Assembly: GCA_016742125.1 (NCBI GenBank)
Contig: JACVCM010000010.1
Span: 1 to 54,108 of the forward strand
Reading direction: 5' to 3'
Source of the DNA: Sphingomonadaceae bacterium
Lineage (GTDB): Bacteria > Pseudomonadota > Alphaproteobacteria > Sphingomonadales > Sphingomonadaceae
Length of the DNA: 54,108 bases
The notes beneath the pieces were generated by a model that worked only from the letters and a program-made list of their open reading frames with translations, made no database searches and had not been told where the DNA came from. Position 1 is the stretch's first letter. Each line of letters starts with the position of its first letter. Position numbers and translations under genes: made by a program. Positions 14,942 to 23,202 of this stretch are shown piece after piece.

Positions 14942-16109
14942 CCCCGACCTTCTTGCCATGCGGAACGATGGGTATAACCTCGAGATTCGCAACGGCTATC
15001 TTCTTGTTAAAGATGTTCCTTATGTGACCGCTTCGGCGACAGCACGGCACGATGGCATCCTGATCGCGAAGCTCGACACCCAGGTTGTCGACGGGCATGA
15101 GCAAACCCGGAAGCCAGACAGCCATGTCGCATATTGGACCGGCGAGCATCCCTGCTACGCGGACGGAAGCAAGCTTCGCAGCTTCGAAAATCCGAGTGAG
15201 GCGCAGGATTTCGGAAGCGGGGTTCGGGCCGACTTTACATTCTCGGCCTGCAATAGCTACCGGGACTATGAACACAAAATGCTCGGTTATCTTGGTTGGA
15301 TCGTCGGCGAGGCGCGCAAGCTGCATCCCGAGGCTACCCCGCAGACACATCCGATCTACGCGACCGATGAAGAAGATGATGATATCTTCCACTACATTGA
15401 TACGGCTTCAAGCCGTGTGCACATCGGTGCTGATAACGAAAAGCTTGAAAACCACCGTGTCGCGATCATCGGCGTGGGCGGAACAGGGTCTTACGTTCTT
15501 GATTTGATTGCGAAGACGCGCGTTGCGGAGATTCGTCTGTTCGACGGCGACAAGTTCGATACCCACAACGCCTTCCGTGCGCCCGGCGCATGGTCGCTCG
15601 CAGAACTGGAAGCCAAGAAATCAAAAGTCGAAAACCTTTTCGACATTTACTCGAAGCTTCGCCGGAAGGGCCTCGTAAAACACGATGCGCCTTTGACGTC
15701 TGACAATCTGCACCTGCTCGAAGGGATCACGTTTGCGTTCATCTGCATGGACAACGGCAAGGCCAAGCGCGCCATAGTGGATTGGCTGATCACGAATGAT
15801 GTGGCCTTCATCGAGGTTGGAATGGGGATCATCCGTGCGCCGACCGGGCTTCAGGGCATCGTGCGCGTCGTCAGCAGCACGCCCGAGAAACGGGATCATA
15901 TCGATTCCCGGATTTCCTTCGGGACGGACGACGAGGCTGAGAACGAATACTCCACCAATATCCAGGTAGCCGAGCTGAACTCGCTCAACGCAGCGCTCGC
16001 TGTCATCCGCTGGAAACGCACGATCGGGTTTTACCGAGACGCCGGGCGAGAATATTCGACGACCTACCAGATCGCGACCGGAGAACTTTGCAACGAGGAG
16101 CGCGCGTGA
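14916..16109 (+). CDS. E1-like ThiF-family activating enzyme with DUF6791-type N-terminal domain
   Basis: A 397-residue two-domain protein. Residues 1-150 resemble DUF6791 (FSACNSYRDYEHKMLGYLGWI at about 109-129), which may have an E2-like fold. Residues 178-395 are a ThiF/E1 adenylation domain: ATP loop GVGGTGS (186-192), Asp210-x-Asp, Asn218 and Arg221 for nucleotide binding, and KKSKVENL (234-241). There are only four cysteines (80, 112, 277, 392) and no CxxC zinc pairs. None sits where a canonical E1 catalytic Cys is expected; Cys80 in EHPCYADG lies in the possible E2-like domain. It likely adenylates the Ubl C-terminus. Overlaps its neighbours on both sides. Confidence 0.85.
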   Translation: MSHRLIARSPDLLAMRNDGYNLEIRNGYLLVKDVPYVTASATARHDGILIAKLDTQVVDGHEQTRKPDSHVAYWTGEHPCYADGSKLRSFENPSEAQDFGSGVRADFTFSACNSYRDYEHKMLGYLGWIVGEARKLHPEATPQTHPIYATDEEDDDIFHYIDTASSRVHIGADNEKLENHRVAIIGVGGTGSYVLDLIAKTRVAEIRLFDGDKFDTHNAFRAPGAWSLAELEAKKSKVENLFDIYSKLRRKGLVKHDAPLTSDNLHLLEGITFAFICMDNGKAKRAIVDWLITNDVAFIEVGMGIIRAPTGLQGIVRVVSSTPEKRDHIDSRISFGTDDEAENEYSTNIQVAELNSLNAALAVIRWKRTIGFYRDAGREYSTTYQIATGELCNEERA

Positions 16110-16546
16110 CGAGACAGCACGGGCTTGGTCATATCTACGTCGAATTCATTCCGAAAGAGATCGACGAAGGAATCCTATACATTTCGCGACGGTTCAACAC
16201 CGCCACGCACCGCTGTTGCTGCGGGTGTGGGTTCAAAGTTGTGACCCCGCTGAACGCGGCCAAATGGACTCTGGTGGATCATGGTGAGACCGTCTCTTTG
16301 GCCCCGTCGATTGGCCTGGGCGCACTCCCATGTCGATCCCATTATTGGATCAGGCGCGGTCGTGTTGACTGGTATGCAAATATGACTGCTGCGCAGACGC
16401 GTCGCGCGCAATGCAGTGATGAGTATGCAAGCCGCATGTTTACGGGCGAGATCAAGCCGCCAGTGCGTAATCCTCAGCCTGAGCCGCGCCAGCGACCGAG
16501 TCTATGGGCATCGATCAAGGCTTGGTGGAGCTCGTTCTGGAGTTGA
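16106..16546 (+). CDS. DUF6527-family Cys-rich protein of the ubiquitin-like operon
   Basis: A 146-residue protein. The core has a cluster THRCCCGCGFKVVTP (Cys37, 38, 39, 41), the motif VSLAPSIG (63-70), and CRSHYWI (Cys76, His79), consistent with a metal-binding fold. The DUF6527 assignment is from remembered signatures; this family travels with multiubiquitin and ThiF genes. A role as peptidase or deconjugase has been proposed for the family as I recall, but I cannot confirm it. The GTG start overlaps the E1 stop (GTGA) and has GAGGAG 5 bases upstream. The tail is Pro-rich and ends in an aromatic helix (WASIKAWWSSFWS) that could be amphipathic or membrane-associating. Confidence 0.8.
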   Translation: MTRQHGLGHIYVEFIPKEIDEGILYISRRFNTATHRCCCGCGFKVVTPLNAAKWTLVDHGETVSLAPSIGLGALPCRSHYWIRRGRVDWYANMTAAQTRRAQCSDEYASRMFTGEIKPPVRNPQPEPRQRPSLWASIKAWWSSFWS

Positions 16547-16694
16547 GGTGTAACGAAATCTAGGCAGCCTGAATGCCTATTTCAGCAACTTCTCCGAGGC
16601 GAAGAAAGGCCGTTTTGCCAGCGGTTATGGTCAGGACGAATGTCGCCTTTAGAGCGTCGGGGCTTCAACGGCCAATGTCGCGAAAGTCTCGAAA

Positions 16695-17108
16695 TTACCC
16701 GTCCGATAGCTTCACATCTCGTCGCAACCCCTCCGCTAGCCGCGGTCCCACTTCAAGCTTGCGCGCCAATACCTCGATGAAACCTTCATAACGCTCCAGA
16801 CCTTTTGCCTGAGCAGCAGCAAGCGCCGTATCGGGCAGCGGCGGGTTGGCGGTCAGCCAGAAGCGGACGAACAGGGCCAGAGTTTCGTTGGTCACTTCAA
16901 CGTGGTAGTCGAGCTTCTCGAGTTGTCGCGCCAGCTTGTCCATGCGGCGGCTGAACGCGGCTTCGACCCGCTCGTCGGCGTCCGGCGTGAGGATCGAACG
17001 GAGCGCGGTTTCGACAACGAGGCCCTGGGTCACGCCACGTCGACGGGCATGCCGGGCAAGGTCGTCGGCTAGATCGTTGGGCAGGCGGAAGGTGCGTTTG
17101 ACGCTCAT
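16695..17108 (-). CDS. CopG-type ribbon-helix-helix protein paired with traG
   Basis: A 137-residue protein with an N-terminal ribbon-helix-helix (KRTFRLPNDLADDLARHARRR) and a helical C-terminal part. It overlaps the traG stop by 4 bases. In related ICEs a CopG-like gene lies between traG and trbB (from memory). It may act as an accessory relaxosome protein or a repressor of transfer genes. The trb operon would be expected directly downstream, but the cargo island intervenes. Confidence 0.82.
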   Translation of the reverse strand: MSVKRTFRLPNDLADDLARHARRRGVTQGLVVETALRSILTPDADERVEAAFSRRMDKLARQLEKLDYHVEVTNETLALFVRFWLTANPPLPDTALAAAQAKGLERYEGFIEVLARKLEVGPRLAEGLRRDVKLSDG

Positions 17109-19087
17109 AGCGCGATGCCGTCGCCAGGATCGAGCGAGGCTTGGCGCGCGGCACGCTGCATCCGCGTTCGCAGTTTCTCGGCGCGGATAGCATCGTCATC
17201 TGCCGATACGGTTTCGCCGAAGTCGAACTCCCTGGTTGCGGGTTGCTTGGCCGGGGCGATATCGACATGAACCGGCAACTCGGGTTCGCGCCGTACGCCG
17301 TCATTGGCTGGATCGGCTTTGGCGGGTAATCCGGGTTTGGGTTTCGGTCCGTCCGGCGGCGCAGCGCCGTGCCAGTCATCGTCTGGTCGTTGGTCGGGCC
17401 GTAACGTCTTCGGATCGGGCGCGGGCAACAGCTGCTGCTGAAACTGCGGATCGGTGTAATAGCGCGCCTTGTTCGCAAGGATCGGCGGGGCACCGGACAT
17501 CAGCACAATTTCCTGATGCTCTGGCAGTTGAAGAATTTCGCCTTGGGTGAGCAAGGGCCGCGAGGTTTCCGAGCGCGAGATCATCAGATGGCCGAGCCAG
17601 GGCGAGAGCCGGTGGCCGGCATAGTTCTTCATCGCGCGCTGTTCGGTGGTGGTGCCCAGCGATTCCGACACACGCTTGGCGGTGTGATCGTCGTTGGTGG
17701 CGAAGGTCACGCGGACATGGCAGTTGTCGAGGATGGAGTTATGCTGGCCGTACGCCTTGTCGATCTGGTTGAGCGACTGCGCGATCAGGAACGCCTTGAG
17801 GCCATAACCCGCCATGAAGGCGAGCGCGCTTTCGAAAAAGTCGAGCCGCCCGAGCGCGGGGAACTCGTCGAGCATCAACAGCAGGCGGTGGCGGTCGCCC
17901 TTGGGGGTCAGCTCTTCGGTCAGCCGCCGCCCGATCTGGTTGAGGATCAGGCGGATCAGCGGCTTGGTCCGGCTGATATCGGATGGCGGCACGACGAGGT
18001 AGAGGGTCGCCGGGCTTGCCCCATCGACAAGATCGGCGATCCGCCAGTCCGAACGCCCAGTCACCTCGGCGACTACAGGATCGCGGTAGAGCCCCAGATA
18101 GGACATGGCGGTGGAGAGCACACCTGATCGCTCATTCTCGGACTTGTTGAGCAATTCGCGCGCGGCGCTGGCGACGACCGGGTGTGTCCCGGCCTCGCCA
18201 AGATGCTGGGTCGCCATCATCGCCTTGAGGGTCGCTTCGATGCTCTGCTTCGGGTTGGATAGGAACGCCGCGACCCCGGCCAACGTCTTGTCCGTCTCGG
18301 CATAGAGAACATGAAGGATCGCCCCAACCAGCAGGCTGTGACTGGTCTTCTCCCAGTGATTGCGCTTCTCGAGGCTGCCCTCGGGATCAACCAGTACATC
18401 GGCGACATTCTGGACGTCGCGCACTTCGCAGATACCGCGGCGCACTTCGAGTAGCGGATTGTAGGCGGATGACGCCATGTTGGTCGGATCGAACAGCAGC
18501 ACCCGGTTGAAGCTCGAACGGAAGCCCGCGGTCAGCTCCCAATTCTCGCCCTTGATGTCGTGGATGATTGCCGAGTCCGGCCAAGTTAGCAGCGTCGGGA
18601 TAACCAGGCCGACGCCTTTACCGCTTCGCGTCGGCGCAAAGCACAGGATATGTTCGGGGCCGTCATGGCGCAGATAGCTTCGGTCGAATTGACCCAGCAC
18701 CACGCCTTTGTCGGCGAGCAGTCCCGCTCGTTTGATCTCGCGGCGCTTGGCCCAGCGCGCCGAACCATAGGTCGTGGCGTTGCTCCGCTCCCGGCCGCGC
18801 CAAACCGACATGGCTATGGCGACAACGATCGCGACGAACCCTCCCGATACGGCGATCATCCCCGCAGTGTCGAAGATCTTGGGCGCATAGGCGTCGTAGC
18901 TGAACCACCACCAAAATAGGTCCCAAGGTCGATAGACCGGGTGACCTATCAGGCCGAACCAGGGCAAACCCAGCTCCGGTTGGTAGCCGAGCGCCGCCGC
19001 CGTCCACTGCGTCGCACCCCACACGCTGGCGAGGATGATGAGGGCCACGGCGATGACTTGGCCCCAGAGTATCTTGCTTGCCGACAT
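17105..19087 (-). CDS. traG: TraG / VirD4-type coupling protein
   Basis: A 660-residue inner-membrane ATPase that brings the relaxase-DNA complex to the T4SS. N-terminal helices are at about 7-25 and 75-95. Walker A is APTRSGKG at 151-158, Walker B is LLLMLDEFPALG, and the motif VTFATNDDHTAKRVSESLG is present. The C-terminal 100 residues are Pro/Asp-rich and disordered-looking. Length is normal for the family. Confidence 0.96.
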   Translation of the reverse strand: MSASKILWGQVIAVALIILASVWGATQWTAAALGYQPELGLPWFGLIGHPVYRPWDLFWWWFSYDAYAPKIFDTAGMIAVSGGFVAIVVAIAMSVWRGRERSNATTYGSARWAKRREIKRAGLLADKGVVLGQFDRSYLRHDGPEHILCFAPTRSGKGVGLVIPTLLTWPDSAIIHDIKGENWELTAGFRSSFNRVLLFDPTNMASSAYNPLLEVRRGICEVRDVQNVADVLVDPEGSLEKRNHWEKTSHSLLVGAILHVLYAETDKTLAGVAAFLSNPKQSIEATLKAMMATQHLGEAGTHPVVASAARELLNKSENERSGVLSTAMSYLGLYRDPVVAEVTGRSDWRIADLVDGASPATLYLVVPPSDISRTKPLIRLILNQIGRRLTEELTPKGDRHRLLLMLDEFPALGRLDFFESALAFMAGYGLKAFLIAQSLNQIDKAYGQHNSILDNCHVRVTFATNDDHTAKRVSESLGTTTEQRAMKNYAGHRLSPWLGHLMISRSETSRPLLTQGEILQLPEHQEIVLMSGAPPILANKARYYTDPQFQQQLLPAPDPKTLRPDQRPDDDWHGAAPPDGPKPKPGLPAKADPANDGVRREPELPVHVDIAPAKQPATREFDFGETVSADDDAIRAEKLRTRMQRAARQASLDPGDGIAL

Positions 19088-19245
19088 GGATTAGCTCCTC
19101 GAAACCGAGAAGCGCACCAATCGAACGCGGAATCATCGATGATCAAGCGCATTCGATCAGCATCAAAGCTTGGCGCGGAAAGACAGGCCATGGCGTATGA
19201 GTATCCCGCAACAAGACCCGCAGAATCGTAGAAAGGACAACTGAC

Positions 19246-19584
19246 ATGAAAATGATTCAAGATTATATCGCTTGGTGGACCTCCAACCGCGAACGCAATC
19301 GCCAGAAAACCCAAGCCGAAATTTGGATCGATATGCCTCTTAAGCTGAAGTGGTTCTTTTTCTTCATGTTTGGCGCAATGACTTTGCTCACAGGACCAAT
19401 CGTGAAAGAAAGTCTGCCACTCCTGATCACAGCGACCGACCGAGCTTCAACCGCTGAATTACTGTCGGCGGAGGGCATTGTTGCATGGTCGTGTTTCGTT
19501 GTTTTTGCAACCACCGCCGCTTGGTCAGGATTTCACTTTTGGGGCGTGACGAGACTTTTGCAGAAGCAGAATTTCGGGGTTTAA
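19246..19584 (+). CDS. Unknown 112-residue membrane protein on the opposite strand
   Basis: No family recognised. It has a basic N-terminal part (TSNRERNRQKTQAEIW), two membrane helices (about 34-60 and 76-100) and a short cytoplasmic end. It is the only rightward gene between traG and the relaxase, with its own GAAAGGACAACTGAC leader before the ATG. It ends 4 bases before the relaxase stop. Surface exclusion, small toxin or cargo are possible; the sequence does not decide. Confidence 0.6.
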   Translation: MKMIQDYIAWWTSNRERNRQKTQAEIWIDMPLKLKWFFFFMFGAMTLLTGPIVKESLPLLITATDRASTAELLSAEGIVAWSCFVVFATTAAWSGFHFWGVTRLLQKQNFGV

Positions 19585-19588
19585 TCTC

Positions 19589-21337
19589 TCAAATTCCCAA
19601 TCCCCGGCTGCGGCCAAGCGACCAGTCGATGCCGCCGCCGGATTTGGTGACGCCTATCAAATACTCGCCCAGATGCTTGTCGAGCGCGGGCCGCCAGGGG
19701 ACGAGCGCGAATCCCATCCCATCGTCGATCATCGCGAACCGACCCGAGGGGAGCGTCACGCGCTCGCGGTAGGTTCCCGATACTGTATCGCCTTCTTGCG
19801 TAGCATGGCGCGGCAAACCTGTCCGCGCGCTGATCGCGTCGGCGGCCGCGGTCAGCTCGCGTTCGCGCAACGTGTCGAGCAGGTTGCGGGCGAGGATGAA
19901 CCGGTTGCCCTGCCGTCGTGCCAATCCCTCTTTCTCCAGAAACGCGGTGCGGTCGATCCGGGCTTGCTCGATCTCGGCCCCGAACCCGCGGCTGGCGTTA
20001 GTGGCATCGGACGAAAGCAAATGCCGGTCGATCCATGTTGCGCCGTTGGCGGTAACTTGTCGTTCCAGTGGAAGGACAGGGCGGCAGCCCAGCGAGGCCC
20101 GCACCTTACCGTCGTCGCCCTCCCAGCTGCGTAGCTCGACGATTGCACCGGGGGCAGCGTCGCCGGTCCATTCAAGGTCTCCAAACTTGAGGTGATGAAC
20201 CCGCCCGTCGGCACCATCGACAATGGCATAGGCTTGGCCGGTCAGCTCGTCGTGCAGCCCGCGTTCGACCAGCCTGCCGATCACTGGATCGGCTGGCGTG
20301 TTGATGTGCATGGCAAAGCGGTCGGGATCAGTTTCTCTTCCGCCTGTCGTCATCGCGCGGTGCATGGTCTTGATGATGTCGCCGCGCATCCCGAGATCGC
20401 GCAATGTTGACTCAAGACCCGGCTTGATTGTCCAGCATCCGGGACCGATCCGCTCGGCCAGACCAAGCCGCTCCAGTTTCATCGCCCGACCTGCGAGATG
20501 CTTGTCGAAGCTGGAGTGGCTGTCATGCGCATTGGACCGAATATCGATCAGTCCGGCATTGCTGTCCGCGATGGATTGCAGCCGGCGATCAAGGCTGGTC
20601 CAGCGTTCGGCTTCAACCTCGCGCTTCAACGACAGATCGATGTCACGTTCGCTACGATGCCCCAGTTCGGCGGTGACCAGCTCGGCGGCGCGGGCGCGCA
20701 TCCCGCTGCCGATATAGTCCGTGTCGATGACAAGATCACGCCCATCTTCGGCTTTGCCGCGAACCAGCAAATGTACATGCGGATTATCAGTGTTCCAATG
20801 ATCGACCGCAACCCATTCGAGGCGGGTGCCGAGATCATGTTTCATCGAAGAAACAAGATCGCGGGTGAAGGCGCGGACATCGGACAGCTCGGCACAATCT
20901 TCGGGTGAAACGATGAAACGGAAATGATGTCGGTCGTCAGCGCACTTCGCAGCAAAGACTTCACCGCTTGCCTGGTCGCCATTGGCATCGAACAGTTCGG
21001 CTTCCTTGCCGTCGAGCGTGACGCCATCGCGTTTAAGATATGCAAGGTGCCGCGCCAGCGGGGCCGCCGAATATTTGAGCGTACGATGCTGGATTATGCG
21101 CGCCTTGACCGTGACGCGCCGGTTGAGCGTCTGGCTCCCTAAGCGATAAGCAGCGCCGCGACCGCGACCACTTTTGCTGGTGCCGCGAAATGGTCCGCCA
21201 CTGCGTGCCGATCCCGCAGTGCCGCCGCGTTTTTGAACCATCTTGATCTGGGCAACAAGCGTTCGTGCCTTTTTGGACGAGCCTCGCCCGCGATCCTTAC
21301 CTTTGCCCGGGCGAACACGAAATTCGTCTTCGCTCAT
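19589..21337 (-). CDS. rlxS: Relaxase of the VirD2/RlxS type with DUF3363 C-terminus
   Basis: A 582-residue protein. A basic N-terminal tail (to about residue 80) is followed by the relaxase domain with the metal-binding histidine motif HWNTDNPHVHLLVRG (His180, 187, 189) and an upstream HHFRFIVSPED. The rest is a DUF3363-like domain. It nicks oriT and pilots the strand. The start MSEDEFRVRP was chosen over the longer frame to 21460 because it matches the basic relaxase N-terminus. The gene set (RlxS, TraF, DUF2840, RdfS) matches ICEMlSym, from which the symbol is taken. Confidence 0.9.
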   Translation of the reverse strand: MSEDEFRVRPGKGKDRGRGSSKKARTLVAQIKMVQKRGGTAGSARSGGPFRGTSKSGRGRGAAYRLGSQTLNRRVTVKARIIQHRTLKYSAAPLARHLAYLKRDGVTLDGKEAELFDANGDQASGEVFAAKCADDRHHFRFIVSPEDCAELSDVRAFTRDLVSSMKHDLGTRLEWVAVDHWNTDNPHVHLLVRGKAEDGRDLVIDTDYIGSGMRARAAELVTAELGHRSERDIDLSLKREVEAERWTSLDRRLQSIADSNAGLIDIRSNAHDSHSSFDKHLAGRAMKLERLGLAERIGPGCWTIKPGLESTLRDLGMRGDIIKTMHRAMTTGGRETDPDRFAMHINTPADPVIGRLVERGLHDELTGQAYAIVDGADGRVHHLKFGDLEWTGDAAPGAIVELRSWEGDDGKVRASLGCRPVLPLERQVTANGATWIDRHLLSSDATNASRGFGAEIEQARIDRTAFLEKEGLARRQGNRFILARNLLDTLRERELTAAADAISARTGLPRHATQEGDTVSGTYRERVTLPSGRFAMIDDGMGFALVPWRPALDKHLGEYLIGVTKSGGGIDWSLGRSRGLGI

Positions 21338-21584
21338 CGGATTTTGAGGCCGCAAGCGGCTGCCATACGCAGCAAACGCGCAAATCTGCCAGTTCTCAAA
21401 AGGGCTGCCAGACAGTAGCGCAAAATGCTGGCAACATAACCTATTGAAAACACCCACCAACCACCGAACCAGCCATACGCTGTTTTATCTTGCCATCCGA
21501 TTCTGCCCTTCGACCCCTGCCGCTGTCCCTCGCACAAACACACGCCAAGCGCCGCCAGGCCGCGCCATCGCGCGCCACAGCATT
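21338..21584. other. Candidate oriT / relaxase promoter region
   Basis: A 247-base gap between the relaxase start and the lytic transglycosylase stop. It holds a GCCGC-AA-GCGGC palindrome at 21349-21360 and a C/A-rich strand-biased tract at about 21450-21545. In this ICE family oriT is expected next to the relaxase gene. I cannot identify the nick site. Confidence 0.35.
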
Positions 21585-22289
21585 TCATTGCCGGAACGCC
21601 GAGGAAACTGGCGCGAAAAGCTCGTTTTGAGCGCGGGGTTGAACCGGATTTGGGCTGCCAGCGAGTTGATCGGCGTTTACGCCAAGATCGCTTTCAGGAC
21701 GCGCTGATCGCGGAGCGAACAGCGAGGCTTGTGTCCACAAAACGACCACTGGACGCACCGCCATCGGCGACGAGGACGTTGCAGAAGCTGCAACGGCGGT
21801 GCTGCCGGATTGCAGTCGCGGTACAATCCGCGCGACATAGTTGATGGTTTCGGCGGGTAGCGGGCGACCGCGCTTCGCGTAATCCTCATAGCGTCCGGGA
21901 CCGGCATTGTAAGCTGCGAGGAAACCCGGCGCACCATATCGGTCATACATTTCGCGCAGGTAAGATGTGCCCGCCATGATATTGTCGCGCGGGTCGAATG
22001 GATCGCTGCCAAATCCGAACCGGGCGCGTTGGCGCGCCCAGGTTCCGGGCATCAGCTGCATCAATCCCATCGCCCCGGCTGATGACACTGCCGTGACCCG
22101 GCCCGCACTTTCAACGCGCATCACCGCATAAATCCAGTCTTCGGGAATACCAAAGCGCAACGAGGCTTCGGCGACATGGACAGCGATATCGATGCGCTGC
22201 GTTTGCACTTGGTGAGGCGTTGACTGCGCATTTGCGTGGTCCTCCGCGAATGTCATGGCGAGCATTGCCAAAACGATAGCGAGGCGCAT
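21585..22289 (-). CDS. Lytic transglycosylase (VirB1-like)
   Basis: A 234-residue secreted protein with a signal peptide (MRLAIVLAMLAMTFA, cleavage near ANAQS) and a SLT domain: catalytic Glu60 in VMRVESAG, then GAMGLMQLMPGTW, NIMAGTSYLREMYDRYG and AAYNAGPGRYEDY. It opens peptidoglycan for T4SS assembly. The C-terminal 60 residues are low complexity. The start MRLAIVLAML was chosen for the signal peptide; it follows the DUF736 stop by 2 bases. Confidence 0.92.
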   Translation of the reverse strand: MRLAIVLAMLAMTFAEDHANAQSTPHQVQTQRIDIAVHVAEASLRFGIPEDWIYAVMRVESAGRVTAVSSAGAMGLMQLMPGTWARQRARFGFGSDPFDPRDNIMAGTSYLREMYDRYGAPGFLAAYNAGPGRYEDYAKRGRPLPAETINYVARIVPRLQSGSTAVAASATSSSPMAVRPVVVLWTQASLFAPRSARPESDLGVNADQLAGSPNPVQPRAQNELFAPVSSAFRQ

Positions 22290-22291
22290 CG

Positions 22292-22624
22292 TCAGTCTGC
22301 CTTGTCGCGTTTGGCGGGTCGGTTCCATAGCAGCACATGGCTGCGGGCATCAGCCTGAAACAGATTGGCGCGCAGCGGATAGGCAAATGCCGGGTCGTCG
22401 ATCTGCACCGCCACATAAGCTCCGGCTTTCTCGCCGACGCGCTTCCAGCCTGCGCCAACTTCGATTTGATCGCCCTCATCGCCCATCATCACACGGTAGT
22501 CGGGCGCGTTCTCGGTGTCCGATGGCTCGGCCGGAACCAGCGTCAGCGTCACGTCAAGCGTGACGGTCCGTAAACGTCCTGCAAAGCCGTCTTCGGTTGC
22601 GGAAAACTGGCCGATCTGGGTCAT
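22292..22624 (-). CDS. DUF736 family protein (copy 1)
   Basis: A 110-residue protein beginning MTQIGQFSATEDGFAGRLRT, with the DUF736 core EVGAGWKRVGEKAGAYVAVQIDDPAF and a final VLLWNR strand. DUF736 proteins are near-exclusive to alphaproteobacterial ICEs and plasmids and have no firmly known function. It overlaps traF by 4 bases. It is a divergent paralogue of the copy at 25.9-26.2 kb. Confidence 0.85.
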   Translation of the reverse strand: MTQIGQFSATEDGFAGRLRTVTLDVTLTLVPAEPSDTENAPDYRVMMGDEGDQIEVGAGWKRVGEKAGAYVAVQIDDPAFAYPLRANLFQADARSHVLLWNRPAKRDKAD

Positions 22625-23202
22625 TGGTCTTCTCCTTCTTGGATGTGGATTGGTTGATCGAAGCGAGGCTGGGCGAACCAGACATGAGCGCCTCTGCCTC
22701 CTTCATCGGTCCAGACGGGCGTTGCCCGACCGATCACAGTGCGCAAGCTGAGCACTCCGAAATAGCGCCCGTCGAAACTCGAAGGCGCAGCCGGGTTCAT
22801 CACAAACAACTCGCCCGGTTTGATGCGGCGGCACCCGAACCATACGGGTAGCGGTCGCCCGGCGCGGTCACGCGCGCGGGCTATGCCAACCAATTTGCCG
22901 TCAATGGTGATGCCATGCGCGAAGCGGCAAACGCGCTGGCCAGAAACAGCAGCAAGACGCTTCAGCAGCGGCAGACGGGCGGGCAAATAACCACGTTCTT
23001 GCATCAGATGGTGCAATACCGGTGGTGGCTCGATGGCAACGCGCTCGCCGACATGAAGGCTCGCCTTGCCCCTGATTGCGTAAAGCCCGGTCGGTATGCT
23101 GGGTGACGCGTTCCACACCATATAGTGCGATACCGGCACAAACAGCGTGGCGAGCGCGGCAAAGGCAATGCTGCCCGCGAGCAAGGCGATGCGCGCCTTC
23201 AT
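22621..23202 (-). CDS. traF: TraF-type S26 peptidase (pilin maturation)
   Basis: A 193-residue membrane-anchored serine peptidase. A hydrophobic N-terminal anchor (about 5-27) is followed by SPSIPTGLY with likely nucleophile Ser35, then LLKRLAAVSGQ with general base Lys81, then GELFVMNP and a SFDGRYFGVLS motif. In RP4, TraF cyclises the TrbC pilin. The start after the ATG at 23202 overlaps DUF2840. Confidence 0.92.
   Translation of the reverse strand: MKARIALLAGSIAFAALATLFVPVSHYMVWNASPSIPTGLYAIRGKASLHVGERVAIEPPPVLHHLMQERGYLPARLPLLKRLAAVSGQRVCRFAHGITIDGKLVGIARARDRAGRPLPVWFGCRRIKPGELFVMNPAAPSSFDGRYFGVLSLRTVIGRATPVWTDEGGRGAHVWFAQPRFDQPIHIQEGEDQ

Noticed and set aside
14101..16546. CBASS or BilABCD assignment for the Ubl operon
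   Set aside because: No CD-NTase, no JAB peptidase and no separate E2 gene are present, so neither label fits.
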